From NCBI GenBank assembly GCA_904502155.1, contig CAJGDV010000003.1, positions 1 to 34,884 of the forward strand: 34,884 bases of DNA. The letters are read 5' to 3'. The DNA is from an uncultured Bacilli bacterium (GTDB lineage: Bacteria; Bacillota_I; Bacilli_A; RF39; UBA660). The translations under genes and the position numbers were made by a program. A model generated the notes under the pieces. The model worked only from the letters and a program-made list of their open reading frames with translations, had not been told where the DNA came from and did not search any database. This document shows positions 8,114 to 16,103 of the stretch, piece after piece; positions within the stretch are counted from its first letter, which is position 1, and the number at the start of each line of letters is the position of its first letter.

Positions 8114-8118
8114 AATAT

Positions 8119-9144
8119 ATGAAAACTGATGATTTTGATTTTGAATTACCAGAAGAGCTTATAGCTCAAACACCACTTAAAAAACGTGATACATCTAAAC
8201 TTCTTGTTTTAGATAAAGAAACAGGAGAAATAGAAGACAAACATTTCAAAGATATTATTGATTATTTAAATCCTGGTGATGTACTAGTTATGAATAATAC
8301 GAAAGTTATTCCAGCACGTCTTTATGGAATTAAAGAAGAAACAAATGCTGTAATTGAAATATTAATGCTTAAAGAAACATTAGAAAATTGCTGGGAATGT
8401 TTAGTAAAACCTGCAAAAAGAGTTAAATTAGGAACAGTTGTTTCTTTTGGAAATGGAATTTTAAAAGCTGAATGTATTAGAGTAGGAGAAGAAGGAATTA
8501 GAGAATTTAAATTAGTTTATAAAGGTATTCTTTATGAAATATTAGATTCTTTAGGTGAAATGCCTCTTCCTCCTTATATTCATGAAAAACTTGAAGATAA
8601 AGATAGATATCAAACGGTATATGCTAAAAACCCTGGTAGTGCTGCAGCACCTACAGCAGGATTACATTTTACATTAGATTTAATAGAAAAAATAAAAGCT
8701 AAAGGAATTAAAATAGCATATGTAACACTTCATGTTGGATTAGGAACATTTAGACCAGTAAACGTTGAAGATGTTAATAATCATGTTATGCATTCAGAAT
8801 ATTATGAAATGAGTAAAGAAGTTGCAGATTTATTAAACGAAACAAAAAATAAAGGAAACAATATTATTAGTGTAGGTACAACAAGTACAAGAACACTAGA
8901 AACAATTTATTCACTATATAATGAATTTAAAGAATGTAGTGGATGGACACAAATATTCATTTATCCAGGATATAAATTTAAAGCTATAGACAAACAAATA
9001 ACAAATTTTCATTTACCTAAATCAACACTTGTAATGTTAGTAAGTGCACTAGCAGGAAAAGAAAACATTATGAAAGCATACAAACACGCTGTTGAAAATG
9101 AATATCGTTTCTTTTCATTCGGTGATAGTATGTTTATCAAATAA
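8119..9144 (+). CDS. queA: S-adenosylmethionine:tRNA ribosyltransferase-isomerase
   Basis: Converts preQ1 at the wobble position of GUN tRNAs to epoxyqueuosine, using the ribosyl group of S-adenosylmethionine. The start at ATG 8119 (341 residues) is set by GGGAGGGG. Family motifs run the whole length: FDFELPEELIAQTPL, VLVMNNTKVIPARLYG, SAAAPTAGLHFT, VTLHVGLGTFRPV, SVGTTSTRTLE, ITNFHLPKSTLVMLVSALAG and the C-terminal YRFFSFGDSMFI. Its usual neighbours tgt and yajC are absent. Instead it runs straight into an HExxH protein and miaA, so the operon joins two anticodon-loop modification enzymes. Confidence 0.96.
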   Translation: MKTDDFDFELPEELIAQTPLKKRDTSKLLVLDKETGEIEDKHFKDIIDYLNPGDVLVMNNTKVIPARLYGIKEETNAVIEILMLKETLENCWECLVKPAKRVKLGTVVSFGNGILKAECIRVGEEGIREFKLVYKGILYEILDSLGEMPLPPYIHEKLEDKDRYQTVYAKNPGSAAAPTAGLHFTLDLIEKIKAKGIKIAYVTLHVGLGTFRPVNVEDVNNHVMHSEYYEMSKEVADLLNETKNKGNNIISVGTTSTRTLETIYSLYNEFKECSGWTQIFIYPGYKFKAIDKQITNFHLPKSTLVMLVSALAGKENIMKAYKHAVENEYRFFSFGDSMFIK

Positions 9145-10109
9145 TGTACAACTTTAAAAATAGTATTGAATTAGCACTACTATTACAAAAACACAATTTA
9201 GATGATATTGAAAATTTATTGGAAGTAACAGAAATTGTTTATAATAATATTAAAAATTATAAAGAAATGAATTTTGAACTTGATGAAGTAAAGCTTACCA
9301 ATAACATAAAATATGTTTCTAATTTTTTAAAGTCTAACGATATTAACTACAATAAAAAATTATTAGAACTTTTAAATAATAATATTTTTACATTTGAAAG
9401 ATTTGATAACGAAAAATGGTTATATAATTCTGATAATAATATAATTAAAACTAAAATAAATAATAAGACACCTTATAGTTGGATAAATCCTGAAACTAAA
9501 GAACATGAAATATATATTCCTGTTACAGAAACTATAAGTGATGCCTTTAGTATTCTTCATGAATCTTTTCATGAATTTAACAATTATAATGAACTAACAT
9601 TTAATTCTATATCAAGAAATCATCTTAGTGAAGGTGTTTCAATGGCATCTGAGTTTTTACTTGAAGATTATTTTAAAAAAGAAAAGATAAATAATTATAA
9701 TTATGGACCATATGAAAATATAAAATATATTGAAGAAATAACAAAATTAGTTTTAACAAAGTTACAGGTTATAAAACTATATTTACAAGATAAAAATACT
9801 TATATGTTTTATGATATTGTATATAAAACAAAAATTGATAAAGAATTATTAAGACAAATAAAAGATTTTATTTATATGAATGAATTTAGATATATTATAG
9901 GAATTTTATTGGCATCTCAAATTAATGATTTTAAAACTCTAAGAATTATGAATGAATCAATAAATCAATATGATTTAGATTTAATTGTTAAAATTTTAGG
10001 TCTTAATGGTAAACAAATTAAAAATTATGTTAAATATGATGATAAATCATTATATAAGTTTGATAATGATTTAAAAAAACTATTAAAAAGAAGGGGATAT
10101 CATGAATAA
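9144..10109 (+). CDS. Putative HExxH zinc metallopeptidase-like protein
   Basis: A 321-residue soluble protein that I cannot assign to a named family. The core is ISDAFSILHESFHEF: H139-E-S-F-H143 is an HExxH zinc site on a predicted helix. Downstream, SEGVSMASEF offers E163 or E170 as a third ligand, as in gluzincin-type peptidases. The preceding beta region (PYSWINPETKEHEIYIPV) fits the strand found before such helices. The rest is mainly alpha-helical and Lys/Asn rich. There is no signal peptide or membrane segment, so it would act in the cytoplasm. ATG 9144 overlaps the queA stop (TAATG) with no clear Shine-Dalgarno, and its own end overlaps miaA by 8 nt. The position suggests co-expression with tRNA modification genes, not necessarily a shared function. 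Peptidase activity is inference from the motif only. Confidence 0.7.
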   Translation: MYNFKNSIELALLLQKHNLDDIENLLEVTEIVYNNIKNYKEMNFELDEVKLTNNIKYVSNFLKSNDINYNKKLLELLNNNIFTFERFDNEKWLYNSDNNIIKTKINNKTPYSWINPETKEHEIYIPVTETISDAFSILHESFHEFNNYNELTFNSISRNHLSEGVSMASEFLLEDYFKKEKINNYNYGPYENIKYIEEITKLVLTKLQVIKLYLQDKNTYMFYDIVYKTKIDKELLRQIKDFIYMNEFRYIIGILLASQINDFKTLRIMNESINQYDLDLIVKILGLNGKQIKNYVKYDDKSLYKFDNDLKKLLKRRGYHE

Positions 10110-10989
10110 AGTTATAGTTATTCTAGGACCTACTTGTGTAGGAAAAACAAAACTTAGTGTTGAACTTGCAAAACTTTATAATGGCGAAGTTATTAATGCT
10201 GATTCAACCCAAATATTTAAAGATCTTAATATTGCTACTGCTAAAATAACAGAAGAAGAAAAAGAAGGAGTAATACATCATTTATTTGATATTAAAGATA
10301 TTAATGAAGATTATACAGTATTTGATTATCAAAAAGATTGTCGTATTCTTATAGATGAAATAATTAAAAAAGGGAAAACTCCTATTCTTTGTGGTGGTAC
10401 AGGTCTTTATATTAAAGCTGCTCTTTATAATTATGAATTTAATTTAGAAGAAGAAAAAAGGGATTATAGTAGCTACTTGAATGATGAATTATATGAAATG
10501 CTTCTTAAAATAGATCCAGAAACTAATATTCATAAAAACAATCGAAAGAGAGTAGAAAGAGCTATTGATTCATATAAAAATACAGGTGTTATTCCGGGAA
10601 AAGTAAAAACTGATAAACTTTTATATGATGCTATTTTTATAGGTCTTACTACTGATAGAGATTACTTATATGAAAGAATTAATAAAAGAGTTGACGTTAT
10701 GATGTCAAATGGTTTATTAAATGAAGCAAAATGGGTTTATGAATCAAACATAAGAACAAAAGCAGTTTTAACACCTATTGGATATAAGGAATTATTCCCT
10801 TACTTTGAAGGTGAAAAATCATTAGATGAATGTTTAGATTTAATTAAACAAAATTCTAGACGTTATGCTAAAAGACAATATACTTGGTTTAATAATCAAA
10901 TGAATGTTAATTGGTTTGATGTTGATTTTGATAATTTTAATAATACAGTTGAGAATGTTTTAAACTACATAAAAAAAGAATCTATTTAG
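10102..10989 (+). CDS. miaA: tRNA dimethylallyltransferase MiaA
   Basis: Adds a dimethylallyl group to A37 of tRNAs reading UNN codons. The 295 residues contain the P-loop GPTCVGKT (9-16), the substrate motif ADSTQIFKDLNIATAKI with the Asp, Ser and Gln of the family, HHLFDI, and GGTGLYIKAAL. NRKRVERAIDSY and KRQYTWFNNQ mark the tRNA-binding and C-terminal parts. AGAAGGGGATATC precedes ATG 10102 and gives a good ribosome binding site within the previous gene. It ends inside a bidirectional terminator shared with rnjA, overlapping that gene by 8 nt. Confidence 0.95.
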   Translation: MNKVIVILGPTCVGKTKLSVELAKLYNGEVINADSTQIFKDLNIATAKITEEEKEGVIHHLFDIKDINEDYTVFDYQKDCRILIDEIIKKGKTPILCGGTGLYIKAALYNYEFNLEEEKRDYSSYLNDELYEMLLKIDPETNIHKNNRKRVERAIDSYKNTGVIPGKVKTDKLLYDAIFIGLTTDRDYLYERINKRVDVMMSNGLLNEAKWVYESNIRTKAVLTPIGYKELFPYFEGEKSLDECLDLIKQNSRRYAKRQYTWFNNQMNVNWFDVDFDNFNNTVENVLNYIKKESI

Positions 10990-11000
10990 ATTCTTTTTTT
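10971..11000. terminator. Bidirectional terminator shared by miaA and rnjA
   Basis: A perfect 13-bp stem, 10971-10983 with 10988-11000, around the loop ATTT. The A7 and T7 ends give a U run in either direction. Both stop codons (miaA 10987-10989, rnjA 10984-10982) are inside the hairpin. Confidence 0.88.
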
Positions 11001-12661
11001 ATATTCATAATTACGGGTAAGATTATAGGTTTTCTACCTGTTGTTAGATTTATATAATCAGAAAGTTCAGAAATGATTTGACTTTTTATTTCAGCATAAT
11101 TTATTTGTTTAGTTATTTTAAGATTTATTGCATGTTTTGCAATTTCTTCAAGTTTTCTCAACATTTCTTGATTTTCGTTTACTTGAACAAATCCTCTAGT
11201 TGTTATGTTAGGATTTCCAAGTAATTTATTATTGTTTATATCTATATTAGCAATTACAACAACTATACCATCATTTGCCATTATTTTTCTATCTTTCATA
11301 ACAGCATTTGAAACGTCACCAATACGATTTCCATCAACATATACATCTCCAGCTGGAACTGTACCTTTTTTAGTTATTTTACCTTTATATAAAGATAAAA
11401 CTTCTCCATTTCCTAAAACAAAAGTGTTTTCACGTGGAATGCCACAATCAACAGCGATATCAGCATGTGCTTTTAACATTCTGTATTCTCCATGGAATGG
11501 CATAAAATATTTAGGATTAATAAGTCTTAGCATTAATTTTAATTCTTCTTCACTACCATGACCTGATGTATGAATATCAGATAAACTAGTATTAGTAAAT
11601 ACTTTAACACCTTTTAAATATAACTTATTAATTGTTCTTGAAATACTTAAAGCGTTTCCAGGAATAGCTGATGATGAGAATATAACAATATCATCATGTT
11701 GTAATTTAATTTGTCTATGGTTTCCATTTGCTATTCTTGATAAAGCTGCTAATGGTTCACCTTGACTTCCTGTACAAAGTAAACATACTTTGTGAGGAGG
11801 TAAGTGATTTGCTTCATCAGGTGTTACAAATATATCCTTATTCTTAATATAACCACCTTGTATAGATATTTCAATGTTATTATCCATTGAACGACCAAAT
11901 ACAGCGATTTTTCTTCCCATTTTTTTACAAGTATCAACTATATGTTTTAATCTATAAATATTTGATGCAAATGTTGCAATAATTATTCTTCCGTTATGTC
12001 TTGCAAAGATATCTTGTAATGCTTCATCAACTTTTGATTCACTCATTGAGAATCCTTCATTTAAAGCATTAGTTGAATCAGCTAAAAGTAAACTTACACC
12101 TTCATGACCTAATTTTGACATCTTATATAAATTAGCCATTGGTCCAATAGGTGTTAAATCAAATTTAAAGTCACCAGTTGTAACAATATTTCCATTTGGT
12201 GTATGAATACATATACCATGAGAATCTGGAATAGAATGTGTAGTTCTAAAAAATTCTACACTCATTGTTTTAAATTTAACAACAGTTTCTTCTGTATAAA
12301 CATATAAATTTTTATATCTTATATTTCTTTCTTCTAATTTTTTTCGTATTAATCCGACTGCTTGATTTGGTGCGTAAATGACAGGTATGTTTACCATTTG
12401 TAATAAAAATGGGATACCTCCAATATGATCTTCATGACCATGTGTTATAAATAAACCTTTAATTTTATTTTCGTTTTTCTTTAAAAATGTAAAATCAGGA
12501 ATAACATAATCAATACCCATTAATTCTCCTGCAGGGAATGTAACTCCTGCATCCGTAATTATTATTTCATTTCCATGCATTACACAATACATATTTTTTC
12601 CAACTTCGCCAAGTCCGCCAAGAGCAAATATTTTTGTGTCAGCACCATCAAAAAATTTCAT
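10982..12661 (-). CDS. rnjA: Ribonuclease J
   Basis: Metallo-beta-lactamase/beta-CASP ribonuclease with 5'-to-3' exonuclease and endonuclease activity in mRNA turnover and rRNA maturation. The 559 residues match the usual length. The zinc site is THGHEDHIGGIP with H74, H76, D78 and H79. Beta-CASP landmarks follow: IIATFASNIYRLKH, CLLCTGSQGEPLAALSRIA, and the HTSGHGSEEEL and PFHGEYRMLKAHA motifs. The C-terminal region ending in GRKPIILPVIMNI is the RNase J-specific domain. AAAGGAGAG ahead of ATG 12661 sets the start. Only one RNase J gene is visible here, so J1 versus J2 cannot be decided with certainty; intact catalytic residues favour the J1 type. Confidence 0.95.
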   Translation of the reverse strand: MKFFDGADTKIFALGGLGEVGKNMYCVMHGNEIIITDAGVTFPAGELMGIDYVIPDFTFLKKNENKIKGLFITHGHEDHIGGIPFLLQMVNIPVIYAPNQAVGLIRKKLEERNIRYKNLYVYTEETVVKFKTMSVEFFRTTHSIPDSHGICIHTPNGNIVTTGDFKFDLTPIGPMANLYKMSKLGHEGVSLLLADSTNALNEGFSMSESKVDEALQDIFARHNGRIIIATFASNIYRLKHIVDTCKKMGRKIAVFGRSMDNNIEISIQGGYIKNKDIFVTPDEANHLPPHKVCLLCTGSQGEPLAALSRIANGNHRQIKLQHDDIVIFSSSAIPGNALSISRTINKLYLKGVKVFTNTSLSDIHTSGHGSEEELKLMLRLINPKYFMPFHGEYRMLKAHADIAVDCGIPRENTFVLGNGEVLSLYKGKITKKGTVPAGDVYVDGNRIGDVSNAVMKDRKIMANDGIVVVIANIDINNNKLLGNPNITTRGFVQVNENQEMLRKLEEIAKHAINLKITKQINYAEIKSQIISELSDYINLTTGRKPIILPVIMNIKKESK

Positions 12662-12702
12662 TTGTCTCTCCTTTCAATTTTTTCATTTAAAATAACTACC
12701 TA

Positions 12703-12731
12703 ATTATAACTTTTTTTTTGACTTTTGTCTA
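12703..12731 (-). promoter_or_regulatory. Promoter of rnjA
   Basis: Read on the minus strand: TAGACA (12731-12726), exactly 17 bp, TATAAT (12708-12703). It is one of the best sigma-A matches in the window. Confidence 0.75.
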
Positions 12732-12758
12732 GTAATTTAGATAATTATAGTGTAAAAT
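12718..12758 (+). promoter_or_regulatory. Divergent promoter region of ftsY
   Basis: On the plus strand TTGACT (12718-12723) or TTGTCT (12725-12730) can serve as -35, with ATAATT (12741-12746), TATAGT (12746-12751) or TAAAAT (12753-12758) as -10. The exact pair is unclear. The region overlaps the rnjA -35. Confidence 0.4.
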
Positions 12759-12783
12759 GTAGATAGGTAGAGAAGGTGATGAC

Positions 12784-13788
12784 ATGGGATTATTTGACAA
12801 ATTTAAAAAACTTTTCAATACAAAAGAAAAACATGTAACAGAAGAAATAAAAGAGGAAAAAATTGCTGTTACAAAATACGAAGAAGGATTAGAAAAATCA
12901 CGTAAAGTATTTAAAAATCAACTTAATATATTAAATAGTAAATATAAAAAAGTTAGTGAAGAATATTTTGAAGATTTAGAAGAAATTTTGATAATGGCTG
13001 ACATTGGTGTTGAGACAGTATTAAAATTTATTGATAAACTTAAAAAAAGAGTAAAAGAAGAAAATATAGTTGATTCAAAAGATTTACTTGAAGTAATTGT
13101 TGATGAGATGTTTATTATCTATATCAATAATCAAGTTATTGTTAATAAAATCAATTACGTAAATGATGGGCCATCAGTAATTTTATTTGTTGGTGTTAAT
13201 GGTGCTGGTAAAACAACTACAATTGGTAAATTAGCATATAAACTTAAAAACGAAGGAAAGAAAGTTATGCTAATTGCTGGTGATACTTTTAGAGCTGGTG
13301 CTGTTGAGCAATTAAATGAATGGGGTAATCGTGTTGGTTGTCGTTGTGTTTGTAAAGATACAGTTGATGCGGCTAGTGTTATTTACGATGGTTTAGTTGA
13401 AGCTAAAGAAGAAAATTATGATGTTGTTTTAGTTGATACTGCTGGTAGATTACAAAATAAAGTAAATCTTATGAAAGAATTAGATAAAGTAAATAAAGTA
13501 ATCGGAAATATTATTCCTGGTGCTCCTTGTGAAACTTTATTAGTTATAGATGCTACTACTGGTCAAAATGGTATTAGCCAAGCTAAAAGTTTTAAAGAAA
13601 TTACAAATATTACAGGTATTGTTTTATCTAAATTAGATGGTACTGCTAAAGGTGGTATTGTTCTTGCTATTAAAGAAAGTGTTGATATTCCTGTTAAATT
13701 TGTTGGTTTAGGAGAAAAACTTGATGATCTTAGAGTATTTGATATTGAAAAATACATATATGGATTGTTTAAGGATTTAGATGAATAA
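12784..13788 (+). CDS. ftsY: Signal recognition particle receptor FtsY
   Basis: SRP-family GTPase that docks the SRP-ribosome complex at the membrane. It is 334 residues, with only a short charged N-terminal region (about 1-45) instead of a long acidic A domain. The N domain helices (45-125) are followed by the G domain: GVNGAGKTT (137-145), DTFRAGAVEQL (168-178), DTAGR (218-222), and LSKLDGTAKGG. The C-terminal FVGLGEKLDDLRVFD is the family end motif. GAAGGTGATGAC places ATG 12784. It is followed within 13 nt by ylxM, but ffh, which normally pairs with ylxM, is not here. Confidence 0.96.
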   Translation: MGLFDKFKKLFNTKEKHVTEEIKEEKIAVTKYEEGLEKSRKVFKNQLNILNSKYKKVSEEYFEDLEEILIMADIGVETVLKFIDKLKKRVKEENIVDSKDLLEVIVDEMFIIYINNQVIVNKINYVNDGPSVILFVGVNGAGKTTTIGKLAYKLKNEGKKVMLIAGDTFRAGAVEQLNEWGNRVGCRCVCKDTVDAASVIYDGLVEAKEENYDVVLVDTAGRLQNKVNLMKELDKVNKVIGNIIPGAPCETLLVIDATTGQNGISQAKSFKEITNITGIVLSKLDGTAKGGIVLAIKESVDIPVKFVGLGEKLDDLRVFDIEKYIYGLFKDLDE

Positions 13789-13801
13789 TGGGGGAAATAT
13801 C

Positions 13802-14104
13802 ATGAAAAATGCAATGGATAAAGAAATATATTTATCTGGACTTTATGACTATTATGGTGCATTACTTACAGATAAACAGAGAGAATATTTTGAAAATTAT
13901 TATTTCAATAACTTAAGTTTGGCTGAAATAGCAGAAAACTATAATACTAGTAGAAATGCTATTCATAAACAAATTAAAGATACTGAAAATAAACTTTTAT
14001 ATTATGAAGACAAATTAGGACTATGTCGTAAGAGTCTTGAAATCATGGAAATTATTAAAGAATTAGACGAAGATATTATAGAACAAATAGAAGAACTAAT
14101 ATAG
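13802..14104 (+). CDS. ylxM: YlxM-like DNA-binding protein associated with SRP genes
   Basis: I start it at ATG 13802 (100 residues) because GGGGG at 13790-13794 precedes it; an earlier ATG at 13781 lies inside ftsY. The sequence LYDYYGALLTDKQREYFENYYFNNLSLAEIAENY followed by SRNAIHKQIKDTENKLLYYEDKL is a sigma-70 region-4-like helix-turn-helix and a short coiled coil, typical for the UPF0122/YlxM family. In other Bacilli it sits in front of ffh and modulates SRP. Here it is directly behind ftsY, which keeps the SRP link but without ffh. Confidence 0.9.
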   Translation: MKNAMDKEIYLSGLYDYYGALLTDKQREYFENYYFNNLSLAEIAENYNTSRNAIHKQIKDTENKLLYYEDKLGLCRKSLEIMEIIKELDEDIIEQIEELI

Positions 14105-14124
14105 AATAAGAAGGGAAGAAATTT

Positions 14125-15885
14125 ATGTTTGGAAAGATAGTTTATTTAACAGACAATTTAGCGCATATTGAAATACCTGATGGTACTCCGGTAGCTCAAA
14201 ACTTAATGAATATGCATGTTATCTTTGATGATGAAAATAAAAAAATTCTAGGTGAAGTAGAAGATATTGATAAAAAAATTGTTAAAGTTAGATTTTTAGG
14301 GGAAGTTGTTAATAACAAATTTATACCTGGGGTTATTAGAAAACCAACTTTACAAGCTCAATTACGTGTTATTACTCGTGATGAAGTAGGTTTAATTGTT
14401 GGGGAAGATAATCCAGGAAGTATGGTACTTGGAGTTTCTCCACTATATGATGATTATCCAATTAGAATGGATATTAATGCTTTATTCTCAAATCATATGG
14501 CTGTTTTTGGTAATACAGGGAGTGGGAAATCTTGTGGGGTAGCACGTTTATTACAAAACGTATTTACTAACCCTAATGTTATGCCATTTAAATCTAATTT
14601 CTTTATTTTCGATGCTTATGGAGAATATCATAATGCATTTAGAGAAATTAATAAAATTAATCCTAATTACAATTTTAAATTTTATACTACTAATAAAAGT
14701 GCTGATGCATCAAATATAATGAGAATTCCAATTTGGCTTTTAGGTCGTGATGATTGGGCATTGTTATTAGAAGCTGATACGCATTCACAATTAACAATAA
14801 TTGAAAGAATGCTTAAATTAGTATCAATCTTTGCAAGTGATGATGAAGTGTCACATAGATATTGTAATCATATTATTGCAAAGGCTATTATGGCAATTTT
14901 ATTTACTAACCAAACATGTGCTAGTAAAAGAAATGACGTTTATGCTGTACTTGCAAATTGTTCAACAGAAGAATTTAATCTAGAAACTGTTGTTAAAGGT
15001 GTAGGGTACACTCGTAAATTTAGAGAATTATTCGTTATTGATACATCAGGTCAATTCCCTGAAAGTAATCTTATGACTGAATATGTTTCTTCATTTATTG
15101 ATGAAGAATTAGATGTATATGAACCAAGTACAACTAAATACTATACTTTAGAAGATCTTGAAAAAGCTCTATCATTTACATTAATTAGTGAAGGATTACT
15201 TAGAAATGATAAAATGTATGATGAGGCTATTACTTTAAAAGTACGTCTTCATGCATTAGTAATTGGTGAAAATAGTGAATTCTTAAGATATCCTCAATTT
15301 ATTTCACTTGAAAATTATATTGCATCATTAATTTCATTTAATGGTAAAAAAGCACAAATTATAAATTTCAACCTTGAAGAAGTTGATGATACATTTGCAA
15401 AAAGTGTTACTAAAATTTATACAAAAATGTTATTTGACTTTACAAAACGTTTAAATGTAAGAGCTTCTATACCATTTCATATATTCTTAGAAGAATCGCA
15501 TCGTTATGTACAAGCTGATAACGATAAATTCTTACTTGGATATAACATATTTGAACGTGTGGCTAAGGAAGGGCGTAAATATGGTCTTATTTTCAACCTT
15601 ATTTCACAACGTCCAGTTGAAATTTCTGATACTGTTATATCACAATGTAGTAATTTCTTAATATTTAAAATGAATCACCCTCGTGATTTAGAGTACATTA
15701 AAAAAATGCTTCCTAATATTAGTGAAGAAATTGTTGAAAAACAAAAAACATTACAACCAGGTACTTGTGTTGCTTTCGGGCAAGCATTTAAAGTTCCAAT
15801 GATTGTTAAAATGCAAATGCCAAATCCTGCTCCACATAGTAGTAACTGTGATGTTGTGGCGATGTGGCAAGTAAAAAAAGGTTAA
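14125..15885 (+). CDS. HerA-like P-loop ATPase (DUF87)
   Basis: A 586-residue hexameric-type DNA-translocase-like ATPase. The N-terminal 100 residues (KIVYLTDNLAHIEIPDG ... VKVRFLGE) form the beta-barrel seen in HerA proteins. Walker A is GNTGSGKS (129-136), with IFDAYGEYHNAF after it. The Walker B region is IFLEESHRY (453-461) with E456 and E457. RKYGLIFNLISQRPVEIS carries the sensor and arginine-finger region, and CSNFLIFKMNHPRDLEYIKKMLP follows. HerA in archaea works with the nuclease NurA in end resection, and in phage defence with SIR2 or DUF4297 proteins. No such partner is adjacent here; the gene sits 20 nt behind ylxM in what looks like a housekeeping operon. A chromosome-processing role is likelier than defence, but this is inference. 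Confidence 0.85.
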   Translation: MFGKIVYLTDNLAHIEIPDGTPVAQNLMNMHVIFDDENKKILGEVEDIDKKIVKVRFLGEVVNNKFIPGVIRKPTLQAQLRVITRDEVGLIVGEDNPGSMVLGVSPLYDDYPIRMDINALFSNHMAVFGNTGSGKSCGVARLLQNVFTNPNVMPFKSNFFIFDAYGEYHNAFREINKINPNYNFKFYTTNKSADASNIMRIPIWLLGRDDWALLLEADTHSQLTIIERMLKLVSIFASDDEVSHRYCNHIIAKAIMAILFTNQTCASKRNDVYAVLANCSTEEFNLETVVKGVGYTRKFRELFVIDTSGQFPESNLMTEYVSSFIDEELDVYEPSTTKYYTLEDLEKALSFTLISEGLLRNDKMYDEAITLKVRLHALVIGENSEFLRYPQFISLENYIASLISFNGKKAQIINFNLEEVDDTFAKSVTKIYTKMLFDFTKRLNVRASIPFHIFLEESHRYVQADNDKFLLGYNIFERVAKEGRKYGLIFNLISQRPVEISDTVISQCSNFLIFKMNHPRDLEYIKKMLPNISEEIVEKQKTLQPGTCVAFGQAFKVPMIVKMQMPNPAPHSSNCDVVAMWQVKKG

Positions 15886-15908
15886 ACTGAAAAGTTTAAT
15901 TTTTTTTT
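15882..15908 (+). terminator. Terminator of the ftsY-ylxM-HerA operon
   Basis: TTAAACT (15882-15888), loop GAAA, AGTTTAA (15893-15899), then nine T. It overlaps the stop codon. Confidence 0.8.
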
Positions 15909-15917
15909 GTATTTTTA

Positions 15918-15946
15918 TTGTTTTAATATTTTTTTAGTAGTATAAT
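15918..15946 (+). promoter_or_regulatory. Promoter of tRNA-Lys
   Basis: TTGTTT (15918-15923), 17 bp, TATAAT (15941-15946); the tRNA starts 14 nt later. Confidence 0.75.
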
Positions 15947-15959
15947 TAGACATGTAGTC

Positions 15960-16035
15960 GTCTTGTTAGCTCAGTTGGTAGAGCAACTGACTCTTAATCA
16001 GTGGGTCTAGGGTTCGAGTCCCTAACAGGACACCA
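15960..16035 (+). tRNA. tRNA-Lys (anticodon CTT)
   Basis: A full cloverleaf: acceptor GTCTTGT pairs with ACAGGAC (one G-U), D arm GCTC/GAGC, anticodon stem ACTGA/TCAGT with loop CTCTTAA, and TTCGAGT in the T loop. CCA is encoded. The CTT anticodon reads AAG, a rare codon in this AT-rich DNA. Confidence 0.97.
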
Positions 16036-16046
16036 TTTTAAAATTA

Positions 16047-16073
16047 AACATTCCATTAATGGAATGTTTTTTT
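16047..16073 (+). terminator. Terminator of tRNA-Lys
   Basis: AACATTCCAT (16047-16056) pairs with ATGGAATGTT (16059-16068), followed by a T run. Confidence 0.85.
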
Positions 16074-16103
16074 ATTTTCATCATATAATTTAATGGTGAT
16101 AAT

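Noticed and set aside
8063..8118. preQ1 riboswitch ahead of queA
   Set aside because: Only about 20 nt lie between the expected transcript start and the ribosome binding site, too short for the aptamer, and no matching C-rich loop or A-rich tail is seen.
11205..11561. Open frame of 118 codons on the plus strand inside rnjA
   Set aside because: It lies antisense to the conserved rnjA coding sequence, has no ribosome binding site, and its low-complexity Ser/Leu/Ile content is typical of a complement frame. The same applies to antisense frames over yebC, dnaB, dnaI, thrS and the adhesin.
14125..15885. HerA-based phage defence system
   Set aside because: No SIR2, DUF4297, nuclease or other effector gene is adjacent. 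The gene is in one operon with ftsY and ylxM and uses the same codon style, so an island is not supported.
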